A stretch of 64,000 nucleotides of DNA from Distichodus sexfasciatus (GCA_032718565.1 JAVGVS010000043.1:2911557-2975556), one strand, 5' to 3'. Positions 50,801 to 54,248 are shown, numbered from the stretch's first letter. Numbers and translations are program-made. Notes: generated from the sequence alone by a model not told the origin.

Positions 50801-52300
50801 TCTCCTCAGAAGTATACAATTAAATTGGAATTTTACCAGAAGCTCTTTAGGGAGATCACCTAATTAACTCTTTATATTTATCATCCGCTTCCTCATCCAT
50901 TCCATTAGTGAAATTATCTAATTACCTTGAAAGGGCTTTAAAAAAATTTACGTAATTCTATTTTAGAGCAAAATAATTATGAAAATAGAGTTGGACAATC
51001 GAATTGTTTTCTACTTAAAAGATTTCTTTTAAGGATGAATTATCATTTGGACTTTATCAAAGATCTCTTAAATCTGAGTAAATGATGTGATCAGACAGAC
51101 TTCTCTTGTAGTCATGGAAAATGAGAAGCAGGTGACTACCCTTCAGTATCCACTTACAAAATATTTTCAGCATGACTTTTTTATTTGTTAGTCGTGCTTG
51201 CACAACTTGCAATGTGATTAGCGCATGTGAACATTACCATGATGATGCTAAAACAATAAATGGTGCAGCTCTGGTATCCACAGTGAATCCTGCAACCACT
51301 AGGAACCTTTAAATGTGATGGATATGAAACTCGTCTCGGTGCCGTCAATTGTACAGCTACAAAGCAGTTTAATATGCTACAATGAACAGCAAAAAGTCAA
51401 AGCTTTCTGCCACAGGGCCATCAGCCATGTAACTCAACAAGAGCTGACTGCAAGATAATTTTACACAAAATGTTTAAAAAGAAAAATGTATTAACCCATT
51501 GAAATATACAGTGCGCTCCACAACTATCGGCACCGTGCCACATCCTCACTGCCTCAGCCATTGGTCTTCATTGGATCTTCCAGCAGGATAATGATGTGAA
51601 ACACATGTCCAAATAAACCCTGCAACGGAACTCTTTTGAGAAGCTGTGGAGTAAGAAGAAGAGGAGCGCACACAGAAGAGAGCTGAGAAGCCTGGATGAT
51701 CTGGAGACATTCGGTAAAGAATGCTCTCTGATGCCATGCTCTGTATTTTCCAACCTTAAAAGAGGTTACAAGAGAAGATGCTGTGCTGTTTTGTACTATA
51801 TACAGTGGTGTCAATAATTGTGGCACTTGTTTTTGTTAATAATATGTATTACTTGGCAAGGGATTTGTTTTTCTTTGAATTTATTTCAATGAAAATGATT
51901 TTCCTCTGTTTTTCATTGTAAGATGAAGGTATTTTTCTAACCATTTTTGCTCATTTTTACAGGGCGTGTCATAAAGAGTGGCGGGTCCTGTACTAACTTG
52001 ACAAAATCAGCATTAGTAGAAGCATCACTGTTAAAAAAGACTACAGAAGTAGTCTTTTTGATCTTTTAGATCTGCCAAAAGATACAAGAAGAGGTTTGTG
52101 GGAGAGCACACTCACAGATTTAGAGGATTCAACTGAGCCAGAGGATAGCGTGTCCCTGCTGCTGCGGCTCTTAGAGCTAAGATATGGCGAGGAGGACGGC
52201 GAGTCATCGATGTAGGGCAGGATGTCATGGTGACGCCTCTGTTCCTCAGCACGGTCTGCATCATAACCGTATGATGGAGGAGTGCCCGTGAATGGAACAT
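2892..52300 (-). CDS. bcr: bcr, RhoGEF/RhoGAP, exons 2-23 (5' partial)
   Basis: Twenty-two exons with AG/GT borders were joined by eye. They sum to 2537 bp, the first two bases completing a codon begun in exon 1, and encode 844 residues plus stop without a frame break. Order of domains: linker (exon 2), DH or RhoGEF domain (exons 3-8), PH (exons 8-12), C2 (exons 14-17), RhoGAP (exons 18-22), and C-terminal STEV, a PDZ ligand. The family protein activates Rho GTPases through DH and inactivates Rac/Cdc42 through RhoGAP at membranes. The RhoGAP arginine finger is present in GIYRVSG (exon 19). BCR is preferred over its paralogue ABR because exon 2 carries the BCR linker text (GYDADRAEEQRRHHD, LPYIDDSPSSSP) and exon 16 has EDGESTDR. 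The human protein after exon 1 is also about 845 residues. Exon 1 is absent and expected right of 64000. Introns hold nearly all other features. Confidence 0.97.
3096..3258 (-). CDS. bcr: bcr exon 22 (163 bp), RhoGAP domain
   Basis: The exon reads VAEKESVNKMSLHNLATVFG, PTLLRPAEKDSKIPPNPTQP and ITMGDSWSLEVMSQ. NLATVFGPTLLRP is the third RhoGAP signature block. The acceptor is GTTGACAG and the donor GTAACA. Confidence 0.97.
3376..3481 (-). CDS. bcr: bcr exon 21 (106 bp), RhoGAP domain
   Basis: The exon reads ALSDSVAKESCMLNLLLSLP then EPNLITFLFLLDHLK, splitting the next Arg codon. The acceptor is CTATGTAG and the donor GTAGGA. Confidence 0.96.
3941..4075 (-). CDS. bcr: bcr exon 20 (135 bp), RhoGAP domain
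   Basis: The exon reads NKDVSVMMSEMDVNAIAGTL, KLYFRELPEPLFTDELYPNF and AGGI. KLYFRELPEPL is the RhoGAP signature block that contacts the GTPase. The acceptor is CAAACACAG. The donor is GTCAGG, which is weak. Confidence 0.96.
4606..4745 (-). CDS. bcr: bcr exon 19 (140 bp), RhoGAP arginine finger
   Basis: The exon reads RERSKVPYIVRQCLEEIEKR, then GMEEVGIYRVSGVATDIQAL and KIAFDT. The arginine of GIYRVSG is the RhoGAP arginine finger that completes the GTPase active site. In people this exon borders the rare micro-bcr (e19a2) breakpoint. The acceptor is CCATTTAG and the donor GTGAGT. Confidence 0.97.
5330..5912 (-). pseudogene. RTE-like LINE reverse transcriptase fragment
   Basis: The minus strand reads KDCVPHQLICNSLW, then FPVKVDVHQGSALSPLLFIL and MDTITRDLQ, the palm region of an RTE-type reverse transcriptase. 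Two stops interrupt it. The catalytic YADD box is damaged: the text after the palm is PDDVALAD. The part below about 5580 is only vaguely recognisable. It lies in intron 18, just downstream of exon 18. Confidence 0.7.
5956..6065 (-). CDS. bcr: bcr exon 18 (110 bp), C2-RhoGAP linker
   Basis: The exon reads IEVKLSMKFTSREFSLKRMP then SCKQTGVFGVKISTVT plus two bases. The acceptor is CATGTAG and the donor GTGAGT. GVFGV marks the entry into the RhoGAP domain. A broken RTE-like reverse transcriptase fragment ends about 45 bp downstream of this exon. Confidence 0.96.
6312..6371 (-). CDS. bcr: bcr exon 17 (60 bp), end of C2 domain
   Basis: The exon reads LDPQMLQGKDWQRAVIPMNG, exactly 20 codons. The acceptor is TTTCTCAG and the donor GTGAGT. 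Confidence 0.96.
7297..7674 (+). mobile_element. Common teleost SINE with (AATG)n tail
   Basis: It begins GGGGCGGCATGGAGGCGCAG and has the promoter-like CTGGGTTCAATTCTC. It carries the familiar block TTTCCTCCGGGTGCTC, and ends in GACCCGATAGG and ATGAATGAATGAATGA. It lies in intron 16 and is antisense to bcr. Confidence 0.85.
7681..8451. other. Intron 16 remainder, nothing recognised
   Basis: AT-rich sequence without coding potential or a repeat I recognise. Confidence 0.5.
8452..8583 (-). CDS. bcr: bcr exon 16 (132 bp), C2 domain
   Basis: The exon reads EFEIELEGSQTLRLLCYEKC then YTKTKMNKEDGESTDRIIGK and GQIL. The acceptor is TTGTTTCAG and the donor GTATGT. EDGESTDR supports BCR over ABR. 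Confidence 0.97.
9007..9104 (-). CDS. bcr: bcr exon 15 (98 bp), C2 domain
   Basis: The exon reads NLYCTLEVDSFGFFLNKAKT then RVYRYTTEPKWNE. The acceptor is CTCTCTTTAG and the donor GTGAGG. This is the calcium-loop side of the C2 domain. Confidence 0.96.
9390..9464 (-). CDS. bcr: bcr exon 14 (75 bp), start of C2 domain
   Basis: The exon reads EEETTGLHGFLNVIIHSASG then LKQSL. The first C2 strand is GFLNVIIHSA. The acceptor is ATACCTGCAG and the donor GTGAGG. The length and both split codons match human exon 14 (b3), but the N-terminal residues EEETTGLH differ from the usual vertebrate text. Confidence 0.92.
9640..10181. mobile_element. Possible hAT-type non-autonomous element
   Basis: The right end reads GTTACTTCCTACCTCTG, like the end of the inner element at 14784. 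Internally it has the AAGTAAAAGT phrases typical of these elements. The left end is not clear and I found no target duplication. Confidence 0.4.
10182..10926. other. Intron 13 remainder, nothing recognised
   Basis: Unique-looking AT-rich sequence; a short open frame at 10266-10487 has no recognisable motif. Confidence 0.5.
10927..11031 (-). CDS. bcr: bcr exon 13 (105 bp)
   Basis: The exon reads FKSFSLTSMELQMLTNSCLK then LQTVHHIPLTISKE. Both ends split codons. The acceptor is CTTTCCAG and the donor GTAAAC. In people it is the exon called b2, one of the two usual BCR-ABL1 junction exons. Confidence 0.96.
11132..11207 (-). CDS. bcr: bcr exon 12 (76 bp), end of PH domain
   Basis: The exon reads SYMFLISSDYERAEWKDIIR then EQQKK plus the first base of a Cys codon. 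The conserved PH tryptophan is in AEWK. It is the first exon of the region equivalent to the human major breakpoint cluster (exons 12-16). The intron to exon 13 is only 100 bp. Confidence 0.96.
11300..12060. mobile_element. Possible degraded element around the foldback MITE
   Basis: GGTGGGGGCCCCTAGAC near 11335 and GGGCCTGGGCTACAGCCCC near 12015 look like opposing ends of a hAT-type repeat, with the foldback element inserted between them. The terminal repeats do not align well. Confidence 0.3.
11701..11962. mobile_element. Foldback MITE with about 77-bp inverted repeats
   Basis: The left arm begins ATATGTGACCCGATCTACCG and the right arm, read on the other strand, begins ATATGTGACCCGATCTGCCG. 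The arms stay nearly identical for at least 75 bp, through TATTTATTTAGATACGGGCC, around a central segment of about 100 bp. It has no coding capacity. Confidence 0.85.
12194..12313 (-). CDS. bcr: bcr exon 11 (120 bp), PH domain
   Basis: The exon reads RASKGSKVIERLRKKLSEQE then SLLLLTSPNMALRVHNRNGK. The acceptor is CTCCCTTCAG and the donor GTTGGA, which is weak. Confidence 0.95.
12314..12800. other. Intron 10, left part, nothing recognised
   Basis: AT-rich sequence with no motif I recognise. Confidence 0.5.
12810..13510 (-). pseudogene. 5'-truncated LINE reverse transcriptase remnant
   Basis: The minus strand reads SRRKTRGDRAFSVLALKLWN and ALPIEIRASSTIQMFKTRLK, the C-terminal block of an L2- or CR1-type ORF2. 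Upstream text (HWMAANFLNLN) is the thumb region in broken frames. There are several frameshifts. Confidence 0.75.
13554..13719 (-). CDS. bcr: bcr exon 10 (166 bp), PH domain
   Basis: The exon reads KSQQYDCKWYIPLADLTFQ, continues through a variable acidic loop (EETEPLTVPQVPDEELDAIR) and ends EIQREK. The acceptor is TTCTCACAG. The donor is GTGCTA, which departs from consensus after the GT. Confidence 0.94.
13957..14784. mobile_element. Non-autonomous hAT element, 828 bp
   Basis: The left end is CAGAAGTGGGTAG and the right end, reverse complemented, is CAGAGGTGGGTAG. The flanks are ATTACAGG (13949-13956) and ATTACAAG (14785-14792), an 8-bp target duplication with one mismatch, as hAT transposases make. 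Internally it holds a TG-rich microsatellite. Confidence 0.8.
14432..14541. repeat. Compound (TG)n/(TGTC)n microsatellite
   Basis: GTGTGTGTG runs are interrupted by GTCTGTCTGTCTG and TATG units. Confidence 0.85.
15673..15916 (+). mobile_element. tRNA-headed SINE
   Basis: The head reads GGTGGCGTAACGGTAGGG with box B GGTTCGAATCC. The body carries GGTACTGTCCCCAACCACTG and the tail AATGACAAATAACCACTCAC. Same family as 621-868, and the best preserved copy in the window. Confidence 0.85.
15930..16667. other. Intron 9, left part, nothing recognised
   Basis: AT-rich unique-looking sequence. Confidence 0.5.
16668..16789 (-). CDS. bcr: bcr exon 9 (122 bp), PH domain
   Basis: The exon reads NRQLLKDSFMVELVEGARKL then RHVFLFTDLLLCAKLKKQIG. 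This is the first half of the PH domain, with the FLFTDLLL strand. The acceptor is CTGGGTAG and the donor GTAAGC. Confidence 0.96.
16790..17754. other. Intron 8, left end, no gene or element recognised
   Basis: Apart from a (TC)n run at 17681-17706, nothing could be identified. Confidence 0.5.
17681..17706. repeat. (TC)n microsatellite
   Basis: About 12 TC units just outside the 3' end of the L2-like LINE. Confidence 0.9.
17998..20997 (-). pseudogene. LINE ORF2: AP endonuclease and reverse transcriptase, frameshifted
   Basis: Pieces in order on the minus strand: 20997-20533 (endonuclease start; NIRSLKNKSF, LIETWLED, RRGGGVAALFK), 20508-19564 (YRPPKYSP, GDFNFH and SDHFC motifs, then linker), 19551-19228 (SNYRPISNLPFIGKIIEKVV, RT start), 19114-18890 (LLDLSAAFDTVDHNILL, motif A), 18897-18586 (SYADDTQIYL, catalytic motif C) and 18483-17998 (NAAARILT, LHWLPV and a C-terminal KSRLKTHLF). 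Catalytic residues survive but at least five frame breaks separate the pieces. Confidence 0.85.
21459..22775 (-). CDS. LINE ORF1 protein with SGNH/GDSL esterase domain
   Basis: An open frame of up to 438 codons; the first 100 or so are probably leader. The esterase domain carries the block I motif VGDSIIRN, the GxND-like block GKND, and the block V motif DGLHPN. So the serine, asparagine and Asp-x-x-His residues of the SGNH hydrolase active site are all present. ORF1 proteins of the CR1/L2 group are known to carry this domain and to bind RNA; their esterase substrate is unsettled. The C-terminal stretch after VECASS is unfamiliar. The true start may be an internal Met. Confidence 0.7.
   Translation of the reverse strand: MLLFGRFCLLLRALLPVYILFSDFSKIFQDFNLSRSAQCSNDTLLAQTLFVTGIILRKKRLFASHCQQFTFRRRKNTAAYYNRRERKCLFWNLLAAQTATDFYKGLWFLKQSYLLDFQNRRNTQQVISVEEQETDQHTNRWHKQGARPKGTQDIRLSRVSRIAAVASSTPDMAMTRLAKTGILPPPIQLENRFEALMNVGEESPNVIEHGSYEPAANIATNRRSRSNRQRLSVQRATEARTLIVGDSIIRNISSRNITTCSFPQATVSDVNRELPNILMKYKTANRIIIHVGKNDIRKEQSELLKKDFSKLIETLQRLKVQPFISGPLPARGTNMFSRLLGLNTWLQRTCSLKGVNFIDNFSLFWGHRQLFKLDGLHPNKLGARVLKDNIYFSLRHPSVECASSPNMNGTHTPGQSMSDHRTSNLLQSRHVVDISQAH
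23143..23384 (-). mobile_element. tRNA-headed SINE, minus copy
   Basis: Reverse complement shows the GGTAAAGTTACCACTGAGG body and TTCACAATGACAAATAAC tail of the family at 15673. The head with GGTTTGAATCC is degraded. Confidence 0.8.
23411..24240 (+). pseudogene. Rex1-like LINE fragment: RT piece and 3' UTR
   Basis: The plus strand reads INKFADDTVVLGLISNKDKT (catalytic FADD box) then broken thumb sequence to about 23766. AT-rich 3' UTR follows, ending GTATGTGACAAATAAAGAAC near 24230. Stops and frameshifts are frequent. Confidence 0.7.
24245..25640. other. Intron 8, middle, nothing recognised
   Basis: AT-rich sequence with no coding motif; 25644 onward begins CAGTGGTGTCCAAACTTTTT, which resembles a hAT end. 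Confidence 0.45.
25644..25735 (+). mobile_element. Possible hAT element end
   Basis: CAGTGGTGTCCAAACTTTTT followed by a CCAGAT phrase resembles the end of Charlie-type hAT repeats. No partner end was found. Confidence 0.35.
25860..27010 (+). mobile_element. Composite Rex1-like LINE remnant with nested 3' end
   Basis: 26100-26157 matches the RT segment coding DNKDSYVRLLFIDFSSAF seen at 46503. The match breaks after GACTTTAG and resumes at 26397 with TTCAGCATTCAACACC. Between them lies another Rex1-type 3' UTR, ending ACAATAAAATTTACTTTGAC. Downstream, 26500-26640 matches a later part of the same ORF, so there is an internal deletion. 25880-26040 is a further 3'-UTR-like piece. Confidence 0.65.
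27015..28145. other. Intron 8 stretch with AAAT microsatellite and possible DNA transposon end
   Basis: 27157-27180 is (AAAT)n. At 27711-27780 and 28065-28140 lie GATGCAACGGTAC and ACCGAACTGTTCGGTA phrases that look like parts of a fish DNA transposon, but no termini could be paired. Confidence 0.35.
28150..28567 (+). pseudogene. L2-type LINE ORF2 remnant, left part
   Basis: The plus strand has GGLWNCQCCIKKADFIS (endonuclease start) jumping to TTWQWFGSYLDNRTFQVAWQ and GSPSAPRRL (RT). A large internal deletion joins them. It probably belongs with 32570-33000, the two being separated by later insertions. Confidence 0.65.
28568..30831 (-). mobile_element. hAT element, second family member, truncated
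   Basis: The left end TAGGGCTGGGCGATATGGC is the reverse complement of the right end of the 44188-45181 element. The interior (30300-30790) is a close inverted copy of 44400-44880. It is interrupted by a 1.4-kb insert (28882-30290) and its other end is lost at the Rex1 copy near 30832. Confidence 0.75.
28882..30290. mobile_element. Unclassified insert with inverted ends and internal duplication
   Basis: Comparison with the 44188 element shows this segment is extra. Its left end has GGGGGCCATGCAGT (near 28896) and its right end ACTGCATGGCCCCC. An internal unit of about 505 bp is tandemly duplicated (AGAGC at 29271 and 29776, followed by the same GCCGAGCACATTTATTT). It has no coding capacity, and I do not recognise the family. 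Confidence 0.55.
30832..32540 (+). pseudogene. Rex1-like LINE, reverse transcriptase with catalytic box deleted
   Basis: 30872-31495 reads RKAAGPDGISGRLVRCC, SCLNDYRSVALTSVVMKVFE, LLFIDFSSAFNTIVP (motif A) and NTGAPQGCVLSPLLYSLYTS. A second frame to 32138 carries LNVSKTKELVVDF, YLGVHISEDLTWAEHI and ends LNKDMPF. Between them the FADD segment is missing, with a frame change near 31490. The 3' UTR runs to about 32540. It interrupts an L2 remnant. Confidence 0.8.
32570..33000 (+). pseudogene. L2-type LINE ORF2 remnant, right part
   Basis: The plus strand reads LIEKAAARLIFNVCKFSHTI, LRWLPVAACIRFKFL, then PQWWNELPLAIRTAESLTIF and CRLKTHLFKG. This is the C-terminal block that would follow the 28150-28567 piece. 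Confidence 0.75.
33151..33588 (-). pseudogene. RTE-like LINE 3' fragment with 19-bp target duplication
   Basis: The minus strand reads RPAMLYGLETVPMRKRQEAE, EFKMLRFSLGVTRMDSIRNE, LRWFGHVQRRDNEYIGRRIL and KLVGVRVEDAEDRTKWRHM, the C-terminal block of an RTE-type ORF2. The 3' end is GACCCCTGAAGGGAAAAGCC. GTTGTTGATTTTAAACATC stands at both flanks (33132-33150 and 33589-33607). The fragment is open across its length, 5'-truncated on insertion. Confidence 0.85.
33618..33753. mobile_element. Short foldback MITE
   Basis: The left arm GGGGCGGTTTCCCAGACAGG and the right arm, reverse complemented GGAGCGGTTTCCCAGAAAGA, run on through ATTAAGACTAGT. About 135 bp in all; a common type of fish palindromic repeat. 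Confidence 0.75.
33793..33842 (+). mobile_element. SINE tail fragment (L2-type tail)
   Basis: AAGTCACTCTGGATAAGAGT followed by GTCTGCTAAATACTG and TGTAAATGTAAATGT. This is the same tail as at 59370-59420. Confidence 0.75.
33845..33983 (+). mobile_element. tRNA-headed SINE, 3' part only
   Basis: Contains GGTACTGTCCCAAAGCACTG and TTTTGTTGTGGTGCACTGTG; the head is missing. Ends about 45 bp from exon 8. Confidence 0.7.
34027..34167 (-). CDS. bcr: bcr exon 8 (141 bp), end of DH and DH-PH linker
   Basis: The exon begins DLLKHTPSSHPDQPLLQDAL, continues RISQNFLSSINEKSTPRR and ends QSVTVKKGE. It closes the DH domain and leads into PH. The acceptor is GAGATACAG and the donor GTAAGA. The 17-kb intron 8 follows. 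Confidence 0.97.
35090..35794 (+). pseudogene. DIRS RT/RNase H fragment
   Basis: The frame reads FQKMMGLMAAASPVLQLGLL, HMQPIQFWLKRRVPFTAWHH, VSRACVSALSRWRDPLWLAQ and VVTTDASNKGWGALCEGKLA, the connection and RNase H domains of DIRS pol. The 12-bp unit CACCACGGTCGC is tandemly repeated at 35502-35527, inserting extra HHGR residues. Confidence 0.7.
35837..36061 (+). pseudogene. DIRS tyrosine recombinase, C-terminal fragment
   Basis: The frame ends VSISEICAAAGWSSLSTFIR, FYNLDIPALQTRVLSA and stop. This is the region just around and after the nucleophile: the FYNLD stretch contains the candidate catalytic tyrosine. The upstream part of the domain is frameshifted (text RAHSTRGIASSWA, with the catalytic-like HSTRG, is in the neighbouring frame). 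Confidence 0.65.
36335..36731. repeat. DIRS terminal inverted repeat pair
   Basis: The left arm (36335-36398) reads CGTACTCGGTTAC, GTAACCTCGGTTCCCTGAGA and ATGGGAACGAGTACTGCG. The right arm (36665-36731) is its reverse complement with few changes. Between them lies a GC-rich segment with TATATAGCCCG and several CCAAT boxes, which looks like promoter sequence. A further partial copy, CGTCTTACGACGCAGTACGA, lies at 36303. Confidence 0.7.
37293..37345 (-). CDS. bcr: bcr exon 7 (53 bp), DH domain
   Basis: The exon reads TLLYKPVDRVTRSTLVLH, completing a codon split with exon 6. The LYKPVDRVTR stretch is the conserved core of the DH domain (helix alpha5 to alpha6). The acceptor is CTGTCTCAG and the donor GTAAGT. 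The intron to exon 6 is only 255 bp. Confidence 0.96.
37601..37661 (-). CDS. bcr: bcr exon 6 (61 bp), DH domain
   Basis: The exon reads NLKVRSTKECKDQMAKYSLE plus one base of the next codon. The acceptor is TTCTGTAG and the donor GTAAGA. The small size matches the 61-bp human exon. The sequence between NL and SLE is the least conserved part of the DH domain here. Confidence 0.93.
38578..38790 (+). mobile_element. Partial copy of the 44188-type hAT element
   Basis: AGGGGTGGGCGGGTGAACTT and AAATGACTATATCGTGA match the left part of 44188-45181. CCCCGCCCATCCAG matches the part of the 28568 copy near 30820 that the 44188 copy lacks. Confidence 0.6.
39226..40796 (+). mobile_element. Full-length Tc1 element (1571 bp)
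   Basis: The ends CAAACCCAAATCAGAAAAAG and, reverse complemented, CAACCCCAAATCAGAAAAAG are inverted repeats flanked by TA (39224-39225 and 40797-40798). It carries a frameshifted transposase. Confidence 0.9.
39578..40535 (+). pseudogene. Tc1 transposase, DD34E, two frameshifts
   Basis: It starts MGRGSPVCQQICEKIIDMFK, shifts frame near 39655, reads SPSTVHNIIKRLKEFGGMSV (second helix-turn-helix), shifts again near 39885, and continues to stop at 40535. The catalytic triad is intact: Asp in WSDES, Asp in QQDNAKPHS and, 34 residues on, Glu in SPDLSPIENVW. The bipartite N-terminal DNA-binding part is the damaged one. In this family the enzyme cuts and pastes at TA sites. Confidence 0.9.
41180..41263. 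repeat. (TA)n microsatellite, left of mariner-type element
   Basis: About 38 TA units before GTATGTA. Confidence 0.95.
41264..41816. mobile_element. Non-autonomous Tc1/mariner element (553 bp)
   Basis: The ends CAGTACTGTGCAAAAGTTTT and, reverse complemented, CAGTACTGTGCAAAAAGTTT are inverted repeats flanked by TA. No transposase. CACTTGCACAAAGTC and GTGCAAGTGTACC form an inner inverted pair. Confidence 0.88.
41819..41895. repeat. (TATC)/(TA)n microsatellite, right of mariner-type element
   Basis: TATCTATCTATC followed by about 32 TA units. Confidence 0.95.
42118..42617. other. Intron 5, right end; partial repeat at 42320-42400
   Basis: GCAATCCTGTTCAGTCCGCC and TGGTTTTGTTATATTATGTA resemble 58640-58690. 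TAGGGTTGTATGATTTACAA at 42212 may be another hAT end. No gene is visible. Confidence 0.45.
42618..42725 (-). CDS. bcr: bcr exon 5 (108 bp), DH domain
   Basis: The exon reads ASQLGVYRAFVDNYEVAVET and continues AEKCCQANMQFAEISE. It has 36 whole codons. The acceptor is CCCCACAG and the donor GTAATG. Confidence 0.96.
42726..44179. other. Intron 4, right part, mostly unique
   Basis: Minus-strand SINE tail at about 43168-43235 (reverse complement of ACATTTACATTCGTGAATTT and GGCACTCTTATCCA). Nothing else recognised. Confidence 0.45.
44188..45181. mobile_element. Non-autonomous hAT element (994 bp), perfect 8-bp TSD
   Basis: GTTCTGAC stands at 44180-44187 and at 45182-45189. The ends are TAGGGGTGGGCGATAT and, reverse complemented, TAGGGCTGGGCGATAT. 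The interior has a GC-rich block (44400-44760) with several GCGCGCAAA-type words and AT-rich flanks. No transposase is visible. Relatives at 28568 and 38578. Confidence 0.9.
45431..45616 (-). CDS. bcr: bcr exon 4 (186 bp), DH domain
   Basis: The exon begins PMKPLKAAATTSQPVL and ends VGDLFQKL. It carries the DH-domain segment with KVPELYEVHKEFYDGLLPRV. The acceptor is CTTCTCAG and the donor GTGAAT. A degraded SINE lies only about 80 bp upstream, at 45699-45823. Confidence 0.97.
45699..45823 (-). mobile_element. Degraded SINE
   Basis: Reverse complement shows a GGTTTGAATCC box-B-like word, and TTGAACAATGCTCTTAACCC as seen in fish SINE bodies. It lies just upstream of exon 4. Confidence 0.55.
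45840..48205 (+). mobile_element. 5'-truncated Rex1-like LINE with unbroken RT
   Basis: It holds the open reverse transcriptase frame 45856-47516 and a 3' UTR ending GATGACAATAAAGTTGACTT at about 48195. No endonuclease part is present, so it is a truncated insertion. It is antisense to bcr, in intron 3/exon 4 surroundings (between exons 4 and 3). Confidence 0.85.
45856..47516 (+). CDS. Rex1-like LINE reverse transcriptase, open but lacking endonuclease
   Basis: An open frame of about 553 codons without a natural start. It reads AKKIQNHFNDTKDSRSLWQG, RKAASPDNIPGRVLRDCADQ, CLNDYRPIALIPITMKCLE, LLFIDFSSAFNTIIP (motif A), STGAPQGCVLSPLLFTLLTH (motif B), HKFADDTTVVGLISNNDE (motif C, catalytic FADD), FLGVHISDDVTWT and a C-terminal block ending LNSLPAITLPPTHTPGL. 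The three catalytic Asp are present. The copy cannot move alone because the endonuclease and ORF1 are missing. The unbroken frame suggests a fairly recent insertion. Confidence 0.85.
48206..48611. other. Intron 3, right end, nothing recognised
   Basis: AT-rich sequence between the Rex1 copy and exon 3. Confidence 0.5.
48612..48716 (-). CDS. bcr: bcr exon 3 (105 bp), start of DH domain
   Basis: The exon reads AELDLEKGLEMRKWVLSGIL followed by VSEETYLSQLEALLL. The acceptor follows a T-rich tract and the donor is GTGAGA. This is the first helix of the DH (RhoGEF) domain, whose conserved ExxY motif appears as EETYL. Confidence 0.97.
48717..51500. other. Intron 2, mostly unique sequence
   Basis: No coding motif and no repeat family identified. 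50200-50450 is slightly GC-richer and contains CCCAATAAACAACTC, which could be part of an LTR, but no partner or target duplication was found. Confidence 0.45.
51509..51960 (+). mobile_element. Degraded Tc1-like element
   Basis: The left end CAGTGCGCTCCACAACTATC after a TA and GCAC is a known Tc1-like terminus style. A second similar end (ACAGTGGTGTCAATAATTGT) lies at 51802. Between them are scraps of a transposase 3' end (GGATAATGATGTGAAACACA). Boundaries are uncertain. Confidence 0.55.
52116..52300 (-). CDS. bcr: bcr exon 2 (185 bp)
   Basis: The acceptor AG lies at 52301-52302 and the donor GTGAGT begins at 52115. It starts in phase 1 (two bases complete an Asp codon) and reads VPFTGTPPSYGYDADRAEEQ, then LPYIDDSPSSSPYLSSKS, ending SVESSKS. 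This serine-rich linker sits between the N-terminal region and the DH domain and separates BCR from ABR. Confidence 0.95.
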
Positions 52301-52631
52301 CTGAAAAAAGCAGGAGGGTAAGTTTTCAGGAATATACTATACTATTCCTGTGAAAAAGTAACACAATGTAGTCAGGGCTGCACAATATTGGAAAACAATA
52401 TATTGCAATTTTTCTGCTATATTAATAGTGATACAAAATGACCTGAGTAGTTCTTTTTTTAAATTAATTATTGGGATGAATTTGTAGGAAATTGCATACA
52501 CACAAAAAATAAGGCATTCTGCAGAGGAGTCCGAACTGCCCTCTCAAGCTTTTACTTATTTGATATTTCTAAGTCACGCCCTTTAAAAGTGTTTTTATCT
52601 CTGACACTGTTACCTTGCATTCCAGATTTAG

Positions 52632-52866
52632 TGAAAGTGAGTGCTCGCCACAACACACAGTGCACCACAACGAAATGTGACATCTGCATTTGACCCATCC
52701 GTGAGGGAGCAGTGGGCAGCTAGCAAGGGCAGCGCCTGGGGAGCAGTGCTTGGGTACCTTGCTCAAGAGTGCTTCAGTGGTAACTTTACCGATGCTGGAT
52801 TTGAACCGGTGCTGGACCTTCTGATCACGGGGCGAACACCCTACCGTTACACCACCAACTGCCCAA
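52632..52866 (-). mobile_element. tRNA-headed SINE, minus copy
   Basis: Reverse complement reads GGTGGTGTAACGGTAGGGTG, GGTAAAGTTACCACTGAAGC and TTTCGTTGTGGTGCACTGTG. Good match to 15673-15916. Confidence 0.85.
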
Positions 52867-52869
52867 ATG

Positions 52870-53321
52870 GTGCTGGCTAGTTCCATTGAAACAGTGATAT
52901 AGGACTTCACTATATGTGAAGACAAAAAATGGCAACGCAATGACATAAAGTCATCCTATTTTCCAGGTGCATCTCCAAAGAACAAATTTATTTGGAATTT
53001 ACCCATGGGAAGAGACCAAAAAACAACAACTATTTTAAGCAGAATTTTCTAAAGAACTGCCTCTGGCAAAAATCAAATCATATTTTAATTCAATTTGATT
53101 GAAAATCATTTCAAAAAGATCAAAAATGGTTCAAGAAGTACGCAAAGCTGACAAGCGAGAATACACCTCATTTTTCATGCAACAACCTTTAAACCTTTAA
53201 GTATAGAGCTTTTCAATTGTTGCTTCTCAATGTATTTTCAAAGGAATTCATTATATTTACAAAACTGTACAATATATTATTTGCTAATCACAGCTGTAAT
53301 TTTTTTTTATTATTTGCCAAG
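52870..53321. other. Intron 1 stretch, nothing recognised
   Basis: AT-rich sequence. Confidence 0.5.
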
Positions 53322-54248
53322 AGAATTCTGTAATGATTTACATTAAGTGCACTTTCATAATGCATTTATAAGGCATTCAAGAGGCATTTATAAGATACAT
53401 TTAATTAATACATTAAAGATTCTTAAAGCATCAATAATAACTTCAAATGAAAAAATATAGTTCTGTGAAAAGTATTTGCCAGCTTCCTGATTTCTTATTT
53501 TTTGCATATTGGTCATACTTACTTGTTTCAGATCATCAAACAAAATTTAATATTAGCCTGAGTATGTACAAAATGTAGTTTTAAATGATGATTTAGGAGT
53601 GGGCAATTGGTTTGCCTGGTTTGCCAAAATGGTTTTAGCACATTAAGATTGCTCCATTTACCCCTCTGCACAGTACTGTCTTGCACATAAAACATCTTTT
53701 TAGCACAGAGTGAAGTTTGGTCTGATGTACGATTTGTTTGAGATACTCAAACGATTTGTTGGAGAACATCTGCAGTGGTTGTCACAGTAGGGTACTTAGA
53801 TTAATACCAGGGGATGCACATTCAACAGCACTACTTGCAATGTATGAAAAAATATTGCAAATCATCATCTAAATCTCCAAACTAATGTTTGTAATGTAAT
53901 ATTTGACCTTACATTAATGTAGCATACAAATCAGCATTATTTATGAAAATATATATTTATTATTTCAGATACATAAACACAAGCACTGAAATCAATTGGT
54001 CACAAACTATATTTTTTCTTTGAACAAATACAAATAATTCAATATATATTTTAAATACATGCACGTTGAATAGCACCCTTAAAAAAAGTTACGACACTAA
54101 CTACTTCCCTGAAGTAAACTGTAAAAATTTTAAAGTATTTATTTGCATGGAACAAAGACAAAAAACAGCATTATACAATTCAGAAAAATATTAAACACCC
54201 AACCCAAATAGAAGAATAAATAAATAATCAGTTGTACATCATTAAAGT

